Below, piece by piece: positions 16,547 to 24,365 of a stretch of 64,000 nucleotides of DNA. Source of the stretch: CAG-964 sp902789345 (GTDB lineage Bacteria > Bacillota > Clostridia > Oscillospirales > Acutalibacteraceae). A program made the position numbers and the translations under genes. Numbering within the stretch: position 1 is the stretch's first letter; each line of letters starts with the position of its first letter. Under the pieces are notes generated by a model. That model was not told where the DNA came from and searched no databases. It saw only the letters and a program-made list of their open reading frames with translations. The stretch lies in NCBI GenBank assembly GCA_052117325.1, contig JBQKJJ010000002.1; one strand, 5' to 3'.

Positions 16547-17425
16547 TTATTTACGCTTTACAGGAATCCAAATTTCACAATAATATTTATCGTCCAGCGT
16601 GCCCTTTTCATATTTCGACGGGTCATCGTAATACTCAACGCAATACCCTGCCGCAAACTCGTAGTCCTTTAATGCAGGCAGCCACTCTGTAAATATTTTA
16701 GTATTTACATCCTGCAAGGCCTTTGGCATAGCGCCTACACAAGGGAACACAGCCCAGTCAAAAGCCGGAATTGTCTTTTTGACAAAGCTCTCCGGCACTT
16801 CCTGCCCCTTATACAAATCCGCAATCAGGTATTCAAAGGTTTCTTTGCCCATATTTTCATCAATGTTGATACCGAAGGTGCCCATAACAACAGCACCTTT
16901 ACCCGTTGCATAATGCTCTTTCCAAAATTGCGGAACTGTCTCCTTGGCACCCTCATAGCTAAATGACTTTGAATTTGCAATAACTGTAAATGCATCCTTT
17001 TTCTCAATTTTGTAATTCATAAGATAGCCTCCTTCTAATGATATTTTAATCTTTAGCGGAGCAAAGGATTTAAGTACAACGCCCTTTTCTTTTCTAACAG
17101 CTGTAGGCGTTACTCCATGAAATCTTGTGAAAGCCTTAGTAAAACTATCGGGAGAGTCATAGCCATACTTCATAGCAATATCTATTACTTTTTGGTCAGA
17201 GGCTGCTATTTCATTTCCTGCAAGTGCAAGCCTGCGGTTTCTAATGTACTCGCCCACCGTAAAACCACAAAGCATTGCAAAACCCTTTTGAAAATAAAAT
17301 TCTGAAATATTGACATGCCCGGCAATATCACTTAATGAAATATCTTCGGTTATATTTTCTTCAATATATTCAATTGAATCTCCTATTACGTTCACCCATT
17401 CCATGTTACTGCTCCTTTCATCCAC
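16547..17425 (-). CDS. AraC family transcriptional regulator with GyrI-like effector domain
   Basis: 292 residues. The N-terminal DNA-binding half has two helix-turn-helix units: ISLSDIAGHVNISEFYFQKG and VIDIAMKYGYDSPDSFTKAF followed by FHGVTPTAVRK, the AraC consensus. Residues from about 134 form a GyrI/SOUL-like ligand domain beginning NYKIEKKDAFTVIA and ending DKYYCEIWIPVK. This Rob/BmrR-like layout suits a sensor of small hydrophobic or cationic compounds. It stands alone between terminators; its target is not visible. Confidence 0.92.
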   Translation of the reverse strand: MDERSSNMEWVNVIGDSIEYIEENITEDISLSDIAGHVNISEFYFQKGFAMLCGFTVGEYIRNRRLALAGNEIAASDQKVIDIAMKYGYDSPDSFTKAFTRFHGVTPTAVRKEKGVVLKSFAPLKIKISLEGGYLMNYKIEKKDAFTVIANSKSFSYEGAKETVPQFWKEHYATGKGAVVMGTFGINIDENMGKETFEYLIADLYKGQEVPESFVKKTIPAFDWAVFPCVGAMPKALQDVNTKIFTEWLPALKDYEFAAGYCVEYYDDPSKYEKGTLDDKYYCEIWIPVKRK

Positions 17426-17672
17426 TGTACCTATATTATAGCTTAGAGGATAATCTTTCTCCCGACTTTAGTTGCTAATATTTGTCCGAATTTATTTACA
17501 AAAATTTCAAGAACACCTATTTCACCGCTTCAACCCTTGTCATGTTAACTGTGCACCCAATATGTGATAGGTGGGTTATGTATGAAAAGTAAAGGCAAAA
17601 TAAATAATCCGTTATGTCTTATTTATACAAATATTCCGTCTTCTAAATTATATGTGTTTTTCTTTAGGTTAT
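17426..17672. other. 247 bp gene-free stretch at the left edge of an accessory island
   Basis: No gene or clear promoter was seen. CACCTAT near 17513 and ATAGGTG near 17567 form an imperfect, widely spaced inverted repeat with no recognised meaning. Confidence 0.4.
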
Positions 17673-18302
17673 TTAAAAGAAAGATTTTATTACTTTACCA
17701 TTACCATCAGTTATATTTGCCATCCTTTCATTAAGAAGTGAGAAATCGCAACTGCTATCTTTTATATTGTTTCCCTCGCGAAATTTATCCACTATCTCAG
17801 TTAGTGTTTTACCATTTCCTCCATTTGTTATGGCAGTATTTACTCTCTTAATTTTCCAATCAAAAGGATTATATATTTTATATTTTACGATATCATCCCT
17901 AAATTCAAATAGTGGTGTATTTGGTTTAGCATCCCACGCAATAATCAACCACATAATTGCATTATATAATTGTTTAGCAGTTGGATTCCAACTATTTATA
18001 TTCTTGTTTTCAGTTCCTTTTGATATTGTTTTATTATTCTCTTCGTATAGCGGATTAAATAATGGTAATCCTTTAATTCCCAAGATTTTTAAAAAATCAC
18101 GAGCAGTCCACATACCACATTGTATTATCTCAGTTTTTCCGTTGCCTTTATTTTTTGCAGTAAAAATATAATACTCATCCCTAATAACAGCTTCTGCATC
18201 ACTATGCTTAATTTGACCTGCAAGTAGTTTTATATGAGCAACTGGTTTTACATCGTATTCTTCAACTATTCGCCGCCTTGTTTCAGTGTTCCTGCAATTC
18301 AT
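17673..18302 (-). CDS. hypothetical protein
   Basis: Not recognised. 209 residues, soluble, no signal peptide or membrane helix. ATG 18302 is preferred over the longer frame (from 18413) because AAGGAG lies 7 nt upstream. Notable stretches are a charged N-terminus (NTETRRRIVEEYDVKPVAHI), QCGMWTARDFLKILGIKGLP, and a Gly/Asn-rich TNGGNGKTLTEIVDKF. It is AT-rich relative to the core genes and lies among island fragments, which suggests acquisition by transfer. It is an intact frame with a good ribosome binding site. Confidence 0.65.
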   Translation of the reverse strand: MNCRNTETRRRIVEEYDVKPVAHIKLLAGQIKHSDAEAVIRDEYYIFTAKNKGNGKTEIIQCGMWTARDFLKILGIKGLPLFNPLYEENNKTISKGTENKNINSWNPTAKQLYNAIMWLIIAWDAKPNTPLFEFRDDIVKYKIYNPFDWKIKRVNTAITNGGNGKTLTEIVDKFREGNNIKDSSCDFSLLNERMANITDGNGKVIKSFF

Positions 18303-18439
18303 ATTTTTCTCCTTTTTTAACTGTATTTCTGACTTTTTATCTTTTGTAACATTACTCCCCCACGCTGTCAATCTGCACAGTCTCAAAACCCTTCCTTTAT
18401 AAATAAACTTCACTATTTCTGAATTTCAAAGGCTGAACA

Positions 18440-18610
18440 TTCTCCCGTGGACGATGGCTAGATACGCATTGGAGATATCTCCATCTAAATGCTGCTCTGG
18501 CAAAGTAATTTTCCCCTTGAACCCTTTGTTTATTATATATGGTGGCGCTTTTTGCCACCATTTAATCATTTTTGACGGCGCTTTTTGCCCCCACTCAGGA
18601 TATGTAACTA
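18440..18610. repeat. candidate repetitive-element fragment
   Basis: GGCGCTTTTTGCC occurs at 18543-18555 and again at 18577-18589, and the first copy extends to a hairpin, GGTGGC/GCCACC. Both strands carry short frames (18426-18659 and 18454-18654) that look like by-products. I suspect a dispersed non-coding repeat, but a genome search is needed. Confidence 0.35.
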
Positions 18611-18648
18611 AAATACATTTTAGATTTACCATACATACAAATTGTAAT

Positions 18649-19275
18649 TTATAAGGCACTTTGCAAATAATCTATAGCATAATGTAGTGCTATAGGAATG
18701 GTAATATCTTTTCTTTTGTATGTAATAAAACACATAATCAAATGAAATGCAAAGCAAAATAATAATTGTGGGAATGCTTCAAAAATATAATTTAAAGAAA
18801 TATTATTATTAACATACATTTGAAAAGGCAAGTGCGTTAACGAAAATAATAATGCACCTATTATAAAGATTACATATTTGTTGCATTTTAATCCACATAA
18901 ATAGTTTTGAATAAATCCTCTAAACAATATTTCTTCTAATAATGATATATAAAACAAATAATATAAACTACCTTTAATTAATCTTAATATTGGATATTTT
19001 CCTACAATAACACTTATAACGAAAGTTATAATAATAATTAAAAGAGATATTATAATATTCACTTTTAATTTTTCTGCTGTAAAGCCTAAATTAGTTATAC
19101 TTTTATCTTTTATTACCACAATTAATACTCCAATAACCGCAATTATCCAATAAATTATATTATAGTTTGAGATTCCTTTTTTGCACAAGATTCCCATTAC
19201 AAAAAGTCCAATCATATATATTATCCAATAAATCAATGCAATTACAAAATAAAATCTACTTTTTTCTTTATACAT
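18649..19275 (-). CDS. CPBP family intramembrane endopeptidase
   Basis: 208 residues and very AT-rich. It has about six transmembrane helices. The active-site motif is intact: EEILFRGFIQNYL (EExxxR, about 123-129) followed by LLFSLTHLPFQ with the second-motif histidine, and a C-terminal HYAID. CPBP (Abi/Rce1-like) proteases act in the membrane and are often linked to bacteriocin maturation or self-immunity. The ATG at 19275 follows AAAGGAG. No bacteriocin gene is adjacent; a second CPBP-like protein lies 0.5 kb away. Confidence 0.85.
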   Translation of the reverse strand: MYKEKSRFYFVIALIYWIIYMIGLFVMGILCKKGISNYNIIYWIIAVIGVLIVVIKDKSITNLGFTAEKLKVNIIISLLIIIITFVISVIVGKYPILRLIKGSLYYLFYISLLEEILFRGFIQNYLCGLKCNKYVIFIIGALLFSLTHLPFQMYVNNNISLNYIFEAFPQLLFCFAFHLIMCFITYKRKDITIPIALHYAIDYLQSAL

Positions 19276-19323
19276 ATTTTTCTCCTTTGCAAATTCCGAT
19301 TTATCAGACTCTTTTTATTTCTG

Positions 19324-19650
19324 CTAAATCATATTAAAATGTTCCAATGCCTCCACAATTGCTCTCTCCTTATCTTCCGGACACTGTGGTTGCCTACTTT
19401 CTTCATTTTTAGGCAAATTATAATTCTTTCCAACCTCAATTCCACATTTTCTCTTTACCTGTGAAATATACAGATTTGAAACCTTCATGCCAGCATTATG
19501 TTCAGCCACATACTTCTTTATCTCATCATATGTTGCCTTAGTCTCTACAGATGTTATATCCACATCATCAAGTTCAATCGTGACATTAATGTAATTATCC
19601 GGCTTTTGTTTTAGTTGGGACAAAAGAACAACCGTCTCGACGTGGCACGA
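19324..19650 (-). pseudogene. C-terminal fragment of an RlmD/RumA-type 23S rRNA uracil methyltransferase
   Basis: The open frame runs from 19821, but only the part from about 19650 (CHVETVVLLSQLKQKPD, then ATYDEIKKYVAEHNAGMKVS and LYISQVKRKCG, ending EALEHFNMI) looks like a protein family: the end of the RlmD catalytic domain plus the C-terminal extension seen in many clostridial copies. The SAM-binding and catalytic regions are absent. The upstream part overlaps the next gene out of frame. Fragments of this kind occur where mobile elements use the 3' end of rumA/rlmD, and an intact rlmD-like gene with a different C-terminus lies 1 kb away. Confidence 0.65.
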
Positions 19651-19775
19651 GGCAACAAGTAGTACGTCAAATGTGTCGGCTCGTAAACGGAAACATGTCC
19701 ACTCACTAGCATTATAGGAAAACTGTCGACTGAATTGTCCATATAAACGGGAATTTGAATGATTAACTTCCGATT

Positions 19776-20480
19776 TTATATCGCATTCCAAATAAATAAA
19801 AATGCGAACACACATCCCCATGAATTTCCTGTGTGTTTCCTGATGATCAGCATTCCATATAATGCTATGAATATCGTTATCAGCTCTATTATTCCAAGCA
19901 AGCTAAAACTTATCGGATGGAACAGGATTCCCATTATCGTACACACGAGCGCACCCCAATCGAAAAGCTTATTGTTCATAGGATAACGCCTGTCTATGAT
20001 CTCACTTATAACAGCATAATTAAATCCTTCGAAAAATCCCCAGACAATTGCGATGATAAGAGTTCCTATGATCGTTGCAACAATGCCAGCCTTATGAAGA
20101 TCAGGCGTCACCATGATGCTCAGAGGTTCATAGCCTTCAAATTGACCGGTTACAATAACATATACTATGTACGGCACAAAACACAGAATGGTTCCGCCGA
20201 TACTTTTGAGAATATTCTTCCGCGTAAGTCCGAAGTTTGCAAAAGATTCTTTTCGAATAATACATACTATTGTTATCCCTAATCCCGCAATGCCATATTC
20301 CATTACAGTCGCAGCAAGAAGTCTCAACCACACGGAAACAGTGCTGTCTTTGCAAAAAGCCATAAGACAACTACCGATAAATGCATAGATGACATATACA
20401 AGTATAGTCGTAATCGCTATGATCCATAGATCCGCATCAAGTTTCTTTTGTTCATCCGATAAAGTTCTTTTTGTCTTCAT
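19776..20480 (-). CDS. CPBP-like membrane protein with degenerate active site
   Basis: 234 residues, seven or so hydrophobic segments, no signal peptide. The position where CPBP proteases carry EExxxR reads FFEGFNYAVISEIIDRRYP, so the glutamate pair is broken; a later ILFHPISF keeps the second-motif histidine. Probably a CPBP/Rce1 relative, with activity doubtful. The ATG at 20480 has AAGGAGG upstream. The 3' end overlaps the frame of the RlmD fragment by 46 nt, which looks like a junction between unrelated pieces; the last residues may not be native. Confidence 0.65.
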   Translation of the reverse strand: MKTKRTLSDEQKKLDADLWIIAITTILVYVIYAFIGSCLMAFCKDSTVSVWLRLLAATVMEYGIAGLGITIVCIIRKESFANFGLTRKNILKSIGGTILCFVPYIVYVIVTGQFEGYEPLSIMVTPDLHKAGIVATIIGTLIIAIVWGFFEGFNYAVISEIIDRRYPMNNKLFDWGALVCTIMGILFHPISFSLLGIIELITIFIALYGMLIIRKHTGNSWGCVFAFLFIWNAI

Positions 20481-20723
20481 TGTGTTTGCCTCCTTGTTAT
20501 CTTCTGGGATAAATTGCCACTATATTATTGTAACATAACTCATTTTAGCACTTTCCGCTCATTTTTTCAATCATTTTAGTCTATCCAACCCAAAATTAAC
20601 ACCTCTATCTATCCAACTATAAAAATCAGTCTCTTTGCAGCCCCTAAAACGCAGAAAATTCGAGGATTTGGATTTCTGTTCAACCTCTCGAAAAAGCCTT
20701 ATATTTTAAGCATTTTCACACTA
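20481..20723. other. 243 bp between rlmD and the island, with a start-less open frame
   Basis: On the - strand 20571-20708 is open for about 44 codons with protein-like composition (VEQKSKSSNFLRFRGCKETD, then FYSWIDRGVNFGLDRLK) but no start codon or ribosome binding site. It could be a remnant of mobile or repetitive DNA. No terminator for rlmD was clearly seen here. Confidence 0.4.
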
Positions 20724-21878
20724 TTAATTATGTATCTTAGTCAACATTACTACGCACTCAACATGATTAGTATGTGGGAACATATCTACGGGTTGGATTT
20801 GGTTTACGGTGTAGCCACGGTCGGTGAGGAACTTAACATCACGCTGTTGGGTGGTAGGGTTACAGCTTATGTATACAATTTTGTTTGGTTTAATGACATC
20901 AACCGAGTTTAAAAACTCTCGGTTACAACCGGCTCTTGGTGGGTCTACAAACAAAACATCCGGTGGTGCTACATCGTCTTGACTAAGCTGTTGTAAAAAC
21001 TCACCTGCGTCCTTTGCGTAAAAGGTGATGTTATTCCTTTTGTTTAGCAGTGCGTTTTCCTTTGCGTCTTTTATTGCCTGCTTGTTTATTTCTACACCTA
21101 CAACCTGTTTTGCATATTTTGCGGCTATTATGCCGATGGTACCTGTACCGCAGTAGGCGTCAACAACTGTTTCGGTGCCTTGCAGCTGTGCAAGCTCTAT
21201 TGCTTTGTTGTACAGATATTCCGTCTGCTGTGGGTTCACCTGATAAAATGACTTTGGAGAAACAGTAAACTTACAGCCACACAAAACATCCTGTATTTTT
21301 CCACTGCCGTATAACACTATTTCCTTACTGCCAAGCATCATTTTGTCGGGGCTTGTGTTAATATTTTGCACTATTGTGGTTATTTTAGGGTAAAGACCTA
21401 ATATTCCCTCTATAAACTGCTGTTTCTGTGGGAATTTTTCGTAGGCTGTAACAAGTACAAGCATATTTTCACCTGTGTTGTAGGCTGTGCGAATAAGTGT
21501 ATTTTTTAGAAAGCCCTCGCCTGTTTTAGGATTATAGGTGGAAATATTCAGCCTTTTAAGCATAGTTTTTACGGCTATTGCTATGCGGTCTGCCCTTTTG
21601 TTGTTTAGCAAACAGCTTTCAACTCCCACAATACCGTTGGTTGCCGATTGGTATACGCCGGATATTATTTTACCGCCCTTTGTTGTTCTGAAAAGGGTTT
21701 GAACTTTATTTCTGTAGTGGTAAGGGTTGTCCATACCCACTATTCTGTTTACCTTGCCAAAAACATTCATAAGGCGTTCTACCTTAATTTGCTTCCACTT
21801 TAGCTGTTGACTGTACTCCATATTCATAAGCTGACAGCCACTGCATTTTTTATATACCGAACATTCATTGTTATTCAT
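20724..21878 (-). CDS. rlmD: RlmD/RumA-family (class TrmA) RNA uracil-C5 methyltransferase
   Basis: SAM-dependent methylation of uracil C5 in 23S rRNA (U1939-type or U747-type site). 384 residues. Four cysteines for a [4Fe-4S] cluster are visible: C6, C12, C15 (CSVYKKCSGCQ) and one in VESCLLN. The SAM motif is VVDAYCGTGTIGI, the catalytic region is DPPRAGCN ... VYISCNP, and the end is PVDMFPHTNHVECVVML. It lacks the N-terminal TRAM domain and the C-terminal extension of some relatives, so the exact rRNA site is uncertain. The 3' end directly faces the accessory island. Confidence 0.88.
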   Translation of the reverse strand: MNNNECSVYKKCSGCQLMNMEYSQQLKWKQIKVERLMNVFGKVNRIVGMDNPYHYRNKVQTLFRTTKGGKIISGVYQSATNGIVGVESCLLNNKRADRIAIAVKTMLKRLNISTYNPKTGEGFLKNTLIRTAYNTGENMLVLVTAYEKFPQKQQFIEGILGLYPKITTIVQNINTSPDKMMLGSKEIVLYGSGKIQDVLCGCKFTVSPKSFYQVNPQQTEYLYNKAIELAQLQGTETVVDAYCGTGTIGIIAAKYAKQVVGVEINKQAIKDAKENALLNKRNNITFYAKDAGEFLQQLSQDDVAPPDVLFVDPPRAGCNREFLNSVDVIKPNKIVYISCNPTTQQRDVKFLTDRGYTVNQIQPVDMFPHTNHVECVVMLTKIHN

Positions 21879-21933
21879 AATTAATACCCTGTTTTCCTTA
21901 AAATTTATTGACCTTTTTAAATTGTCTGTAAAT

Positions 21934-22002
21934 AAAAATTACGGCAATTTTGCTATGGTATATTTTTATGGCATACACCAGGCAAAAGCAACCGTAATTT
22001 TA
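21934..22002 (-). terminator. terminator after the PAP2 gene
   Basis: AAAATTACGG and CCGTAATTTT arms with an inner TTTTGC/GCAAAA pair; on the - strand it ends in a T-rich tail, just after the stop at 22017. Confidence 0.65.
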
Positions 22003-22016
22003 GCCTATATATTTAA

Positions 22017-22565
22017 TCAGCTTCCAAACAAAATGCCCACAATCAGCTGATCCATTATTCTTATAGATATACAGCCACAGACTATGCCAAGCACTATGCC
22101 GCACAGTACATCTGTAAGATAGTGTACTCTTAAATAAATTCTTGAAAAGCTGATTAACACAGCCAAAACCAAGATAGATATCCACACCGGCTGGTCGCAC
22201 CTAAAAAGAGCTACGGCAAATACTGAAAATGACGATGCAGTATGACCGGAGGGAAAAGAGTAAAAGTCAGGTCTTTTTACGATAAGCTCGTCATACTCCA
22301 GCTTGTGGCAAGGACGCATACGGCATACCAAATGCTTTATAATTCCCTCTCCGCAGGCTGAGGTAAGCCCTAACGCAACCAAAAAGTTTACGGCTATAAC
22401 TCTGGTAGAGGGATTAACCATAAACGGTATGCACAACAGCAGCCATATAGCACCCTTAGTACCCAGTTGACTTGTTACTACCATAATTTTGTTAAGTATT
22501 GGTGTATGCAGACGACCAATCCAATTAATAACCAAGTCGTCTATATATTGTATTCGTTTAAACAT
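22017..22565 (-). CDS. PAP2 superfamily membrane phosphatase
   Basis: 182 residues with about five helices. The three acid-phosphatase motifs are KHLVCRMRP, PSGHTASSF and SRIYLRVHYLTDV, so an active lipid phosphatase facing outward, such as an undecaprenyl-pyrophosphate or phosphatidylglycerophosphate phosphatase, is likely. It follows the DUF6062 gene by 36 nt on the same strand and is probably co-transcribed. The exact substrate cannot be read from sequence. Confidence 0.88.
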   Translation of the reverse strand: MFKRIQYIDDLVINWIGRLHTPILNKIMVVTSQLGTKGAIWLLLCIPFMVNPSTRVIAVNFLVALGLTSACGEGIIKHLVCRMRPCHKLEYDELIVKRPDFYSFPSGHTASSFSVFAVALFRCDQPVWISILVLAVLISFSRIYLRVHYLTDVLCGIVLGIVCGCISIRIMDQLIVGILFGS

Positions 22566-22601
22566 ATTAAATCTCCTAATAAATACATTAAAGCAAATAG
22601 G

Positions 22602-23324
22602 CTATTTATCGTCGTCCTCCCCAAAGGGAGATTTTTCACTTACCTTTTCAGAAGTAAGAAATTCTACAGAGCGCTCAATAGAATCCTTTGACGTTCCCCA
22701 GTCTTGACCTTGAGCACGGTAGTCAAACATTGTGCAGAAATGCGCAATATCCTTACGCAGGCTTTCAAGATAACCACCTGTAAGACTGCTTGTAACCCTG
22801 TAAAACTCAGGCAAATTTTTTGAGCTTACACCCTTGTTCATTGCAGCCTTCATAAGCATGGTATAATGCTTCATACATATGTAAGGCTGTTGAGCATACA
22901 GCTGTCTGAACTCTTCTTCCTTTTCCCAGGTTTTAAAGATTGTCTCCATAAGGTGTTTCATACCCCAGTCCATTTTGTTGCAGACATAACAGCTGTGCTG
23001 AATTTCTTCCAGTTTAGCAAGCTTTTTCTTGTCAGGCTTGCCTTTTACCTCCTTTGGAATAAGCTCTGTCATAAGCTTGTCCAAATGTGTATCAAGAATT
23101 AAAGCGTTAGGCAGGCGTTTGCCGTGGTGCACCATCATATTAAAATGAGTGTAGCAAAAGCCCATATTGTTTGTGTCTGTGCGAATGTCAGGCTCCATCA
23201 TAGCGGCACCTGTAATATATTCAACATAGTTTTTTTCAAGCATTGCTTCCATACGACACATAGGGCAGCCGCACTTTGGCGCAAAAACATCATTTATAGG
23301 TATAGTACATATATTTTCTTTCAT
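22602..23324 (-). CDS. DUF6062 family cysteine/histidine-rich protein
   Basis: 240 residues, soluble. Four evenly organised putative metal pairs are visible: C20-C23 (CPMC), C57-H60 (CYTH), C112-C115 (CYVC) and C150-H153 (CMKH), so an alternating CxxC/CxxH pattern that could form two zinc sites. The rest is mainly helical and ends in a charged tail. This matches the clostridial DUF6062 family, which has no known function. The ATG at 23324 follows GGAGGT; the PAP2 gene is downstream. Confidence 0.82.
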   Translation of the reverse strand: MKENICTIPINDVFAPKCGCPMCRMEAMLEKNYVEYITGAAMMEPDIRTDTNNMGFCYTHFNMMVHHGKRLPNALILDTHLDKLMTELIPKEVKGKPDKKKLAKLEEIQHSCYVCNKMDWGMKHLMETIFKTWEKEEEFRQLYAQQPYICMKHYTMLMKAAMNKGVSSKNLPEFYRVTSSLTGGYLESLRKDIAHFCTMFDYRAQGQDWGTSKDSIERSVEFLTSEKVSEKSPFGEDDDK

Positions 23325-23385
23325 AATTTACCTCCGAATATTACGCTCCAACTCCATTTTTATTGTAGCACAAAATAAGTAAATA

Positions 23386-23394
23386 TGATATACT
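23386..23394 (+). promoter_or_regulatory. extended -10 promoter of the OGG-type glycosylase gene
   Basis: TGA followed by TATACT (23389-23394), 44 nt before the start codon; no good -35. Confidence 0.55.
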
Positions 23395-23437
23395 ATTTTA
23401 GTAGAAAATAGTTATTAAATTTAAGGAAGTTTTTATA

Positions 23438-24280
23438 ATGAATGTGATATATAAAAACGACAGTGTAATTATAACAGAGGTTTCATCCTTTAACCTTGAG
23501 CAAATTTTTGAATGCGGACAGTGCTTTAGGTGGAACAAAACAGACTGCAACACCTACAGCGGGGTTGCCTTTGGAAAAGCACTGACTATATCTCAAAATG
23601 ATACCACCGTAACACTGCAAGGCTGTAATAAAAATGACTTTGAAAATGTTTGGTACAGCTACTTTGACTTAGGTATAGACTATGATGAAATAAAGAGCAG
23701 CCTTGCAAGCCTTCACCCTGTTTTAAAAGAGGCCCAACAGTACGCACCGGGCATACGCATTTTAAGCCAAGAGCCGTGGGAGACGCTGTGCTCGTTTATT
23801 ATATCCCAAAACAACAACATACCCAGGATTAAAGGTATTATAGACAGACTGTGCCGTCAATATGGTGAGCCTATAGGGGACAATTTATACGCCTTTCCTA
23901 CTGCCGAAAGATTAAGCCGCTGTACTGTAGACGACCTTGCACCTTTACGCAGTGGCTTTAGGGCTAAATATATAGTTGACGCCGCAACTAAGGTAGCAAC
24001 AAATGAAATCAATTTACATGAAATTAAAAAAATGCCTGTTGAGCAGGCAAGAAAAGAACTGATGAAAATTAAAGGGGTTGGTCCAAAGGTTGCCGACTGT
24101 ACAATGCTGTATGGTATGGGCAAAAAGGAGTGCTTCCCTATGGATGTATGGATGAAGCGGGCAATGGAGGTGCTTTTTCCGAATTTAACTCCGGAGGATT
24201 TTGGCACAAACGCAGGCATTGCACAGCAGTACATATTCCACTACAGCCGAATGAACCCACAACTGTTTGAACAGTCTTAA
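23438..24280 (+). CDS. 8-oxoguanine DNA glycosylase/AP lyase (OGG1-like)
   Basis: A 280-residue base-excision repair enzyme. The N-terminal OGG domain begins with FNLEQIFECGQCFRWNK, and the HhH-GPD domain contains SQNNNIPRIKGIIDRLC and the hairpin MKIKGVGPKVADCTMLYGMG with catalytic Lys in the first helix region and Asp in FPMDVWMKR. It removes 8-oxoguanine or related lesions opposite cytosine. GGAAG precedes ATG 23438. It is monocistronic, with a strong shared terminator against rpoC. Confidence 0.92.
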   Translation: MNVIYKNDSVIITEVSSFNLEQIFECGQCFRWNKTDCNTYSGVAFGKALTISQNDTTVTLQGCNKNDFENVWYSYFDLGIDYDEIKSSLASLHPVLKEAQQYAPGIRILSQEPWETLCSFIISQNNNIPRIKGIIDRLCRQYGEPIGDNLYAFPTAERLSRCTVDDLAPLRSGFRAKYIVDAATKVATNEINLHEIKKMPVEQARKELMKIKGVGPKVADCTMLYGMGKKECFPMDVWMKRAMEVLFPNLTPEDFGTNAGIAQQYIFHYSRMNPQLFEQS

Positions 24281-24293
24281 AAAATAAAAAATC

Positions 24294-24342
24294 ACAAAAG
24301 CACAGCTTGCAGTTTCGTTTAAAACTGCGGCTGTGCTTTTGT
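24294..24342. terminator. strong bidirectional terminator between the glycosylase gene and rpoC
   Basis: ACAAAAGCACAGC pairs with GCTGTGCTTTTGT and TGCAGTTT with AAACTGC inside, giving a near-perfect long stem with A/T tails on both sides. Confidence 0.9.
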
Positions 24343-24365
24343 ATTACCCAAAATGGGCATTAATT

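Noticed and set aside
18426..18659. Small protein genes on both strands (77 and 66 residues)
   Set aside because: No ribosome binding sites; both overlap a repeat-like segment and the 5' part of one runs into the CPBP gene's end.
19651..19821. N-terminal part of the frame containing the RlmD fragment
   Set aside because: It overlaps the CPBP-like gene out of frame and does not resemble RlmD, so it was not annotated as part of a gene.
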